This document shows positions 56,546 through 64,000 of a stretch of 64,000 bases of DNA, one piece after another. Both the position numbers and the translations under genes were made by a program. Source of the stretch: Anthoceros angustus (Eukaryota; Streptophyta; Anthocerotopsida; Anthocerotales; Anthocerotaceae); contig MU008158.1 in NCBI GenBank assembly GCA_010909165.1, forward strand, positions 556,581 to 620,580. Reading direction: 5' to 3'. The notes beneath the pieces were generated by a model. That model saw only the letters and a list, made by a program, of their open reading frames with translations, did not search any database and was not told the DNA's origin. Positions within the stretch are counted from its first letter, which is position 1, and each line of letters opens with the position of its first letter.

Positions 56546-58254
56546 CTTGTTTGAGTATCCGAGTTCCTTTAGGTGCTACAAAGGGACCAAAAATAGTTGT
56601 CGGCGCCGTCTTTTCACGCTTGTTCACTACTTTTGATGGTGTACATGTGTCGCGTGTCTTTGTTCTCTTGCACGTTTTGCCGCCTCCACCTTGGGCGATG
56701 CATCCAAGTCCCATAGTTTGCGTTTAACCCCAACGCGCCTCATCGATTCTCTTGAGTCGCAAGACTAGCTGCAATTTGTCTCTCAAGCTTTCAATGTTGC
56801 CAAGTCAAGAAAAACTTTGTGCCTAGTTTTAGAACCGGGGCCCTACTTATACCTTTGAGCTATAACGAACGCACCATGCTCCAAGGAGAAACATGTCCTT
56901 GACCTTCGACACATGTAGTTTTATTTAGAGAATGTCGACACATGTGATTTGGGGCATGAGAGGAAAAATCCGGGATCGGAAAATTAATGCACCAAATTCT
57001 CTAGAAAAGCGACAAAGCTTGCAGCAGTGACGCTCAATAGTAGTGACCGTTGAGACTTCTTGCGGGGCTTGTTGGGTCAGATTGACAAAACTCTATTGCA
57101 AGTGTTTTGTGTCCGGCGATTTAGATCGATCTTGCTCCACACGCATGTTACTCCGCCTCCTTTGATCATGACCTCATCCCGGGGTGGCATGTCGGGATTG
57201 TTTTGTCCTGTGAGTCATGACGCGTGAGTGTCGCATCCCGGAGTGGTGCGTCCGTGCGTCGGTTGTTCCGTTCACAATGTGGACTTAGTGGATGGGTGGA
57301 CTTGCCTTTAGGCATTAATTACGAGGCCTACAAAGATTTAACACTGGTCATCTTAGCTCTAGATGACGCTACGAGTTTGGTTTCGCATAATATTTAGTCC
57401 TAAGTATGGACATCATGCCCGCTCCTCTCACCCATCCACTCTTCCCAACCTTCCTCATCTCCATTGACACACGTGAAACCTTTGGTGCGCTTGCTTGGGA
57501 AGTCTTCAAAATCCGCAACCTCTTGACTACGGCGATGCATATGACTCCACGGAAGTTCCATCGTAGCTGCGGTCAGCATGCGAAAGATTGGTATCAAAAC
57601 CACGCGAGGCGTACTCGTGCACGCGCGCATGCATGATTACCACGACTCGTGTTTGCATGTGATCATCATTGTGATCTCTATGCTCGTGCCTCGTAAGCGG
57701 CGGTGGCCGTTTGGAACATGGGGAACAATGGTCTCCCTTGCGGACATCCGGTGATCGCACAATTGTAGATTCGTGTGAATTCCTAACTCATTGCGGTTGG
57801 ATGTGCAACGATCGCAAATGATGCGCTTTACAATGCAATGCTTTTACTCTATCGTCACTGCCTACCTATGTACTACAAAGTGAGACCAAGGTCCAAGGAA
57901 GAAAAAAATGAACCAATCAACGGTATAACTTACGATATTTCAAGGCCCAAGAAGATATCCTCCACGATTGCTTGCGGCTTAATTGTTTGAATCACTTTGT
58001 GTTGCTGAAGTTTGCAATTGCCCGTCGATGCCACTCGGGTGAGTTTAGGTGTACACCATCCCGGAGTGCCGATGTGCGCAAGTGTCCCGTCCGGAGGAGT
58101 TGTGTATCGCGAGTGTTCCGTCAAGGAATCTTGGCGCACGCAACCGTGCCATCCCGGGACTCTCGTGTACATGATCCCTAGGACTCGACGCACGAGTGGA
58201 ACGATAACTTTGAAGAAGGTTTTGACATAACGTATAAAAATATGGATTATCTAG

Positions 58255-58659
58255 CTAAATCCGGTTGGTTACATAGGACTTTGAGGCTCCTTGGCTTCCG
58301 TGAATAGAGTATTTCAACCGAGTTTTATAGCTAGTGACCATGAAGCGAGTTAATGCAATTGTAATGACTTCCTCCGTCGTACCATATGGTGATGGTACGT
58401 GAATCATTCTTCGCGCTTTGGTGGGCTCATACGTCTGCGGGGCATGACACCGCCTCGCACTCCACATAAATGCGGATGGGTCGGTGTAGAACCTGCTAGC
58501 ATCGATCTCGAGTTCGCCGCCCCACTCCGTGCTCCTCTTCATCCTTTTGACATAGTCGGTGAAGTCCCCTTCGACTACATCCTCGTAAGTCCGCCTTTGT
58601 CTTTCCAACTCGGCAGCCCGGCCGGAGGACGCCCGCCACACGCCCTTGCGTCTCGTCAT
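58255..58659 (-). pseudogene. Same decayed segment in satellite copy 2
   Basis: A 134-codon frame with the same YVKRMKRSTEWGGELEI core and the same ending (SYKTRLKYSIHGSQGASK). Relative to copy 1 it carries small indels (for instance around 58440-58470) that change the frame for a short distance and then restore it. Equivalent, further broken segments lie at 60428-60821 (copy 3) and 62611-62972 (copy 4). Confidence 0.35.
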
Positions 58660-61600
58660 CCAACGGTGGTTTCAACCATGGAAGTTTGAGGCTGCCACGA
58701 GCGGAATAGGCACTTGCCGTCCCCAACGCGCCCAACCGTACTCATCTTGTTTGAGTATCCGAGTTCCTTTAGGTGCTACAAAGGGACCAAAAATAGTTGT
58801 CGGCGTCTTTTCACGCTTGTTCACTACTTTTGATGGTGTACATGTGTCGCGTGTCTTTGTTCTCTTGCACGTTTTTGCCGCCTCCACCTTGGGCGATGCA
58901 TCCAAGTCCCATAGTTTGCGTTTAACCCCAACGCCTCATCGATTCTCTTGAGTCGCAAGACTAGCTGCAATTTGTCTCTCAAGCTTTCAATGTTGCCAAG
59001 TCAAGAAAAACTTTGTGCCTAGTTTTAGAACCGGGGCCCTACTTATACCTTTGAGCTATAACGAACGCACCATGCTCCAAGGAGAAACATGTCCTTGACC
59101 TTGACACATGTAGTTTTATTTAGAGAATGTCGACACATGTGATTTGGGGCATGAGAGGAAAAATCCGGATCGGAAAATTAATGCACCAAATTCTCTAGAA
59201 AGCGACAAAGCTTGCAGCGGTGACGCTCAATAGTAGTGAGCGTTGAGACTTCTTGGGCTTGTTGGGTCGATTGACAAAACTCTATTGCAAGTGTTTTGTG
59301 TCCGCGATTTAGATCGATCTTGCTCCACACGCATGTTACTCCGCCTCCTTTGATCATGACCTCATCCGGGGTGGCATGTCGGGATTGTTTTGTCCTGTGA
59401 GTCATGACGCGTGAGTGTCGATCCCGGAGTGGTGCGTCTGCGTGCGGTTGTTCCGTTCACAATGTGGACTTAGTGGATGGGTGGACTTGCCTTTAGGCAT
59501 TAATTACGTAGGCCTACAAAGATTTAACATCGGTCATCTTAGCTCTAGATGACGCTACGAGTTTGGTTTCGCATAATATTTAGTCCTGTTAAGTATGGAC
59601 ATCATGCCCGCCTCCTCTCGCCCATCCACTCTTCCCAACCTTCCTCATCTCCATTGACACACGTGAAACCTTTGGTGCGCTTGCTTGGGAAGTCTTCAAA
59701 ATCCGCAACCTCTTGACTACGGCGATGCATATGACTCCACGGAAGTTCCATCGTAGCATGCGATCAGCTCGAAGATTGGTATCAAAACCACGCGAGGAAC
59801 GTACTCGCGCGCATGCATGATTACCACGACTCGTGTTTGCATGTGATCATCATTGTGATCTCTATGCTCGTGCCTCGTGGCGGTGGCCGTTTGGAACATG
59901 GGGAACAATGGTCTCCCTTGCGGACATCCGGTGATCGCACAATTGTAGATTCGTGTGAATTCCTAACTCATTGCGGTTGGATGTGCAACGTCGCAAATGA
60001 TGCGCTTTACAATGCAATGCTTTTACTCTATCGTCACTGCCTACCTATGTACTACAAAGTGAGACCAAGGTCCAAGGAAGAAAAAAATGAACCAATCATC
60101 GGTATAACTTACGATATTTCAAGGCCCAAGAAGATATCCTCCACGATTGCTTGCGGCTTAATTGTTTGAATCACTTTGTGTTGCTGAAGTTTGCAATTGC
60201 CGTCGATGCCACTCGGGTGAGTTTAGGTGTACACCATCCGGAGTCTTGATGTGCGCAAGTGTCCCGTCCAGAGGAGTTGTGTATCGCGAGTGTTCCGCCC
60301 AAGGAATCTTGGCGCGCAACGTGCCATCCCGGGACTCTCGTGTACATGATCCCTAGGACTCGACGCGCACGAGTGGAACGATAACTTTGAAGAAGGTTTT
60401 GACATAACGTATAAAAATATGGATTATCTAGCTAAACCGGTTGGTTACATAGGACTTTGAGGCTCCTTGGCTTCCGTGAATAGAGTATTTCAACCGAGTT
60501 TTATAGCTAGTGACCATGAAGCGAGTTAATGCAATTGTAATGACTTCCTCCGTCGTACCATATGGTGATGGTACGTGAATCATTCTTGCGCGCTTTGGTG
60601 GGCTCATATGTCTGCAGGGGCATGACACCGCCTCGCACTCCACATAAATGCGGATGGGTCGGTGTAGAACTGTGCAGCATCGTGATCTCGAGTTCGCCGC
60701 CCCACTCCGTGCTCCTCTTCATCCTTTTGACATAGTCGGTGAAGTCCCCTTGACTACATCCTCGTAAGTCCGCCTTTGTCTTTCCAACTCGGCAACAGCC
60801 CGGCCGGAGGACGCCCGCCACACGCCTTGCGTCTCGTCATCCAACGGTGGTTTCAACCATGGAAGTTTGAGGCTGCCACGGAGCGGAATAGGCACTTGCC
60901 GTCCCCCAACGCCCAACTTCGTACTCATCTTGTTTGAGTATCCGAGTTCCTTTAGGTGCTACAAAGGGACCAAAAATAGTTGTCGGCGCCGTCTTTTCAC
61001 GCTTGTTCACTACTTTTGATGGTGTACATGTGTCGCGTGTCTTTGTTCTCTTGCACGTTTTGCCGCCTCCACCTTGGGCGATGCATCCAAGTCCCATAGT
61101 TTGCGTTTAACCCCAACGCGCCTCATCGATTCTCTTGAGTCGCAAGACTAGCTGCAATTTGTCTCTCAAGCTTTCAATGTTGCCAAGTCAAGAAAAACTT
61201 TGTGCCTAGTTTTAGAACCGGGGCCCTACTTATACCTTTGAGCTATAACGAACGCACCATGCTCCAAGGAGAAACATGTCCTTGACCTTCGACACATGTA
61301 GTTTTATTTAGAGAATGTCGACACATGTGATTTGGGGCATGAGAGGAAAAATCCGGGATCGGAAAATTAATGCACCAAATTCTCTAGAAAAGCGACAAAG
61401 CTTGCGTGATGACGCTCAATAGTAGTGAGCGTTGAGACTTCTTGGGCTTGTTGTCGATTGACAAAACTCTATTGCAAGTGTTTTGTGTCCGGCGATTTAG
61501 ATCGATCTTGCTCCACACGCATGTTACTCCGCCTCCTTTGATCATGACCTCATCCCGGTGTGGCATGTCGGGATTGTTTTGTCCGAGTCATGACGCGTGA

Positions 61601-64000
61601 GTGTCGCATCCCGGAGTGGTGCGTCGTGCGTCGTTGTTCCGTTCACAATGTGGACTTAGTGGATGGGTGGACTTGCCTTTAGGCATTAATTACGAGGCCT
61701 ACAAAGATTTAACACTGGTCATCTTAGCTCTAGATGACGCTACGAGTTTGGTTTCGCATAATATTTAGTCCTGTTAAGTATGGACATCATGCCCGCTCCT
61801 CTCACCCATCCACTCTTCCCAACCTTCCTCATCTCCATTGACACACGTGAAACCTTTGTGCGATTGCTTGGGAAGTCTTCAAAATCCGCAACCTCTTGAC
61901 TACGGCGATGCATATGACTCCACGGAAGTTCCATCGTCGGTCAATCGCTCGAAGATTGGTATCAAAACCACGCGAGGCGTACTCCGTGCAGCGCATGCAT
62001 GATTACCACGACTCGTGTTTGCATGTGATCATCATTGTGATCTCTATGCTCGTGCCTCGTAAGCGGCGGTGGCCGTTTGGAACATGGGGAACAATGGTCT
62101 CCCTTGCGGACATCCGGTGATCGCACAATTGTAGATTCGTGTGAATTCTAACTCATTGCGGTTGGATGTGCAACGTCGCAAATGATGCGCTTTACAATGC
62201 AATGCTTTTACTCTATCGTCACCTGCCTACCTATGTACTACAAAGTGAGACCAAGGTCCAAGGAAGAAAAAAATGAACCAATCGTATAACTTACGATATT
62301 TCAAGGCCCAAGAAGATATCCTCCACGATTGCTTGCGGCTTAATTGTTTGAATCACTTTGTGTTGCTGAAGTTTGCAATTGCCCGTCGATGCCACTCGGG
62401 TGAGTTTAGGGTGTACACCATCCCGGAGTCTTGATGTGCGCAAGTGTCCCGCCCAGAGGAGTTGTGTATCGCGAGTGTTCCGTCAAGGAATCTTGGCGAC
62501 GCAACTGCCATCCGGGACTCGTGTACATGATCCCTAGGACTCGACGCCGCAGTGGAACGATAACTTTGAAGAAGGTTTTGACATAACGTATAAAAATATG
62601 GATTATCTAGCTAAATCCGGTTGGTTACATAGGACTTTGAGGCTCCTTGGCTTCCGTGAATAGAGTATTTCAACCGAGTTTTATAGCTAGTGACCATGAA
62701 GCGTGTTAATGCAATTGTAATGACTTCCTCCGTCGTACCATATGGTGATGGTACGTGAATCATTCTTGCGCGCTTTGGTGGGCTCATACGTCTAGGGCAT
62801 GACACCGCCTCGCACTCCACATAAATGCGGATGGGTCGGTGTAGAACTGTGGCAGCATCGTGATCTCGAGTTCGCCGCCCCACTCCGTGCTCCTCTTCAT
62901 CCTTTTGACATAGTCGGTGAAGTCCCTTCGACTACATCCTCGTAAGTCCGCTTTGTCTTTCCAACTCGGCAACAGCCCGGCCGGAGGACGCCCGCCACAC
63001 GCCTTGCGTCGTCATCCAACGGTGGTTTGAACCATGGAAGTTTGAGGCTGCCACGAGCGGAATAGGCACTTGCCTCGCAACGCGCCCAACTTCGTACTCA
63101 TCTTGTTTGAGTATCCGAGTTCCTTTAGGTGCTACAAAGGGACCAAAAATAGTTGTCGGCGCCGTCTTTTCACGCTTGTTCACTACTTTTGATGGTGTAC
63201 ATGTGTCGCGTGTCTTTGTTCTCTTGCACGCTTTTTGCCGCCTCCACCTTGGGCGATGCATCCAAGTCCCATAGTTTGCGTTTAACCCCAACGCGCCTCA
63301 TCGATTCTCTTGAGTCGCAAGACTAGCTGCAATTTGTCTCTCAAGCTTTCAATGTTGCCAAGTCAAGAAAAACTTTGTGCCTAGTTTTAGAACCGGGGCC
63401 CTACTTATACCTTTGAGCTATAACGCACCATGCTCCAAGGAGAAACATGTCCTTGACCTTCGACACATGTAGTTTTATTTAGAGAATGTCGACACATGTG
63501 ATTTGGGGCATGAGAGGAAAAATCCGGATCGGAAAATTAATGCACCAAATTCTCTAGAAAGCGACAAAGCTTGCAGTTGACGCTCAATAGTAGTGAGCGT
63601 TGAGACTTCTTGCGGCTTGTTGGGTCGATTGACAAAACTCTATTGCAAGTGTTTTGTGTCCGCGATTTAGATCGATCTTGCTCCACACGCATGTTACTCC
63701 GCCTCCTTTGATCATGACCTCATCCCGGAGTGGCATGTCGGGATTGTTTTGTCCTGTGAGTCATGACGCGTGAGTGTCGATCCCGGAGTGGTGCGTCCGT
63801 GCGTCTTGTTGTTCCGTTCACAATGTGGACTTAGTGGATGGGTGGACTTGCCTTTAGGCATTAATTACGTAGGCCTACAAAGATTTAACATCGGTCATCT
63901 TAGCTCTAGATGACGCCAGCGTGAGTGTCGCATCCCGGAGTGGTGCGTCCGTGCGTCTTGTTGTTCCGTTCACAATGTGGACTTAGTGGATGGGTGGACT

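Larger units (their letters stand above)
55859..64000. repeat. ~2.18-kb tandem satellite array, about 3.7 copies, continuing off the right edge
   Basis: Taking GGATTATCTAGCTAAA as unit start, copies begin at 56049, 58244, 60421 and 62599 (periods 2195, 2177, 2178). A diverged partial copy occupies about 55859-56048. Copies are near-identical except for many 1-6 bp indels and few substitutions. No known satellite or transposon family is recognised. Minus-strand frames recur in each copy, the clearest containing GDFTDYVKRMKRSTEWGGE, but they are broken differently from copy to copy. The long period, compared with typical 150-180 bp centromeric satellites, suggests amplification of a transposon or gene fragment. 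Confidence 0.95.

Overview
The window is nuclear DNA of a land plant. The evidence is a plastid-targeted ribosomal protein S9, a mitochondrial complex I gamma-carbonic-anhydrase-like subunit, galactan-synthase-type GT92 enzymes, an XRI1-like meiosis/repair protein, plant-type apyrases, and four very long intronless PLS-class PPR genes. Introns are short (about 70-240 bp) and coding DNA is GC-rich. The abundance of PPR genes of this style together with compact introns suggests a seedless lineage (lycophyte, fern or hornwort), but I cannot name the species and this is inference.

Layout. 1-14 kb: three PPR genes (one on the minus strand running off the left edge, two on the plus strand) with an XRI1-like gene on the minus strand between the second and third. 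14.2-19 kb: a minus-strand apyrase (8 exons) and a minus-strand BCD1/ZNHIT6 box C/D snoRNP assembly gene (5 exons). 19-27.4 kb: gene-poor DNA with inverted and direct repeats, a (TATG)n microsatellite, a ~173-bp tandem array, a broken Ty3/gypsy gag-protease fragment and a PBS-like site. 27.4-33.6 kb: a tandem segmental duplication holding two GALS-like GT92 genes. 34.5-37 kb: a plus-strand apyrase, paralogous to the first and in opposite orientation. 37.6-41.5 kb: gamma-CA-like, plastid RPS9 and proteasome beta1 (PBA1), the last two divergent over ~200 bp. 42.3-48.6 kb: a receptor-like kinase and COG1, both minus. 48.9-52.8 kb: an intronless PRP16 helicase gene. 53.4-55.5 kb: a fourth PPR gene. 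55.9-64 kb: a ~2.18-kb tandem satellite that continues past the right edge.

The genes are mostly unrelated housekeeping loci. The PPR proteins end after the E/E+ region with no DYW deaminase domain, so if they act in organelle RNA editing they would need a deaminase supplied by a partner. Multi-exon models for both apyrases, BCD1, RPS9, PBA1, COG1 and both GALS genes were built by hand from splice signals, phase continuity and paralogue or family conservation; all of them close in frame.

Most interesting points: an in-frame 48-bp minisatellite inside the XRI1-like gene; a GC-AG intron with a competing in-frame GT donor 24 nt away in one apyrase; frame breaks in PRP16, in the kinase at its membrane segment, in one apyrase tail and in two PPR leaders; a chimeric PPR motif made by a short-homology deletion; and a 2.18-kb satellite whose minus strand carries a decayed, possibly OTU-like, coding segment. 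The satellite copies differ mainly by tiny indels, so consensus errors in the assembly should be excluded before the frame breaks are read as biology.
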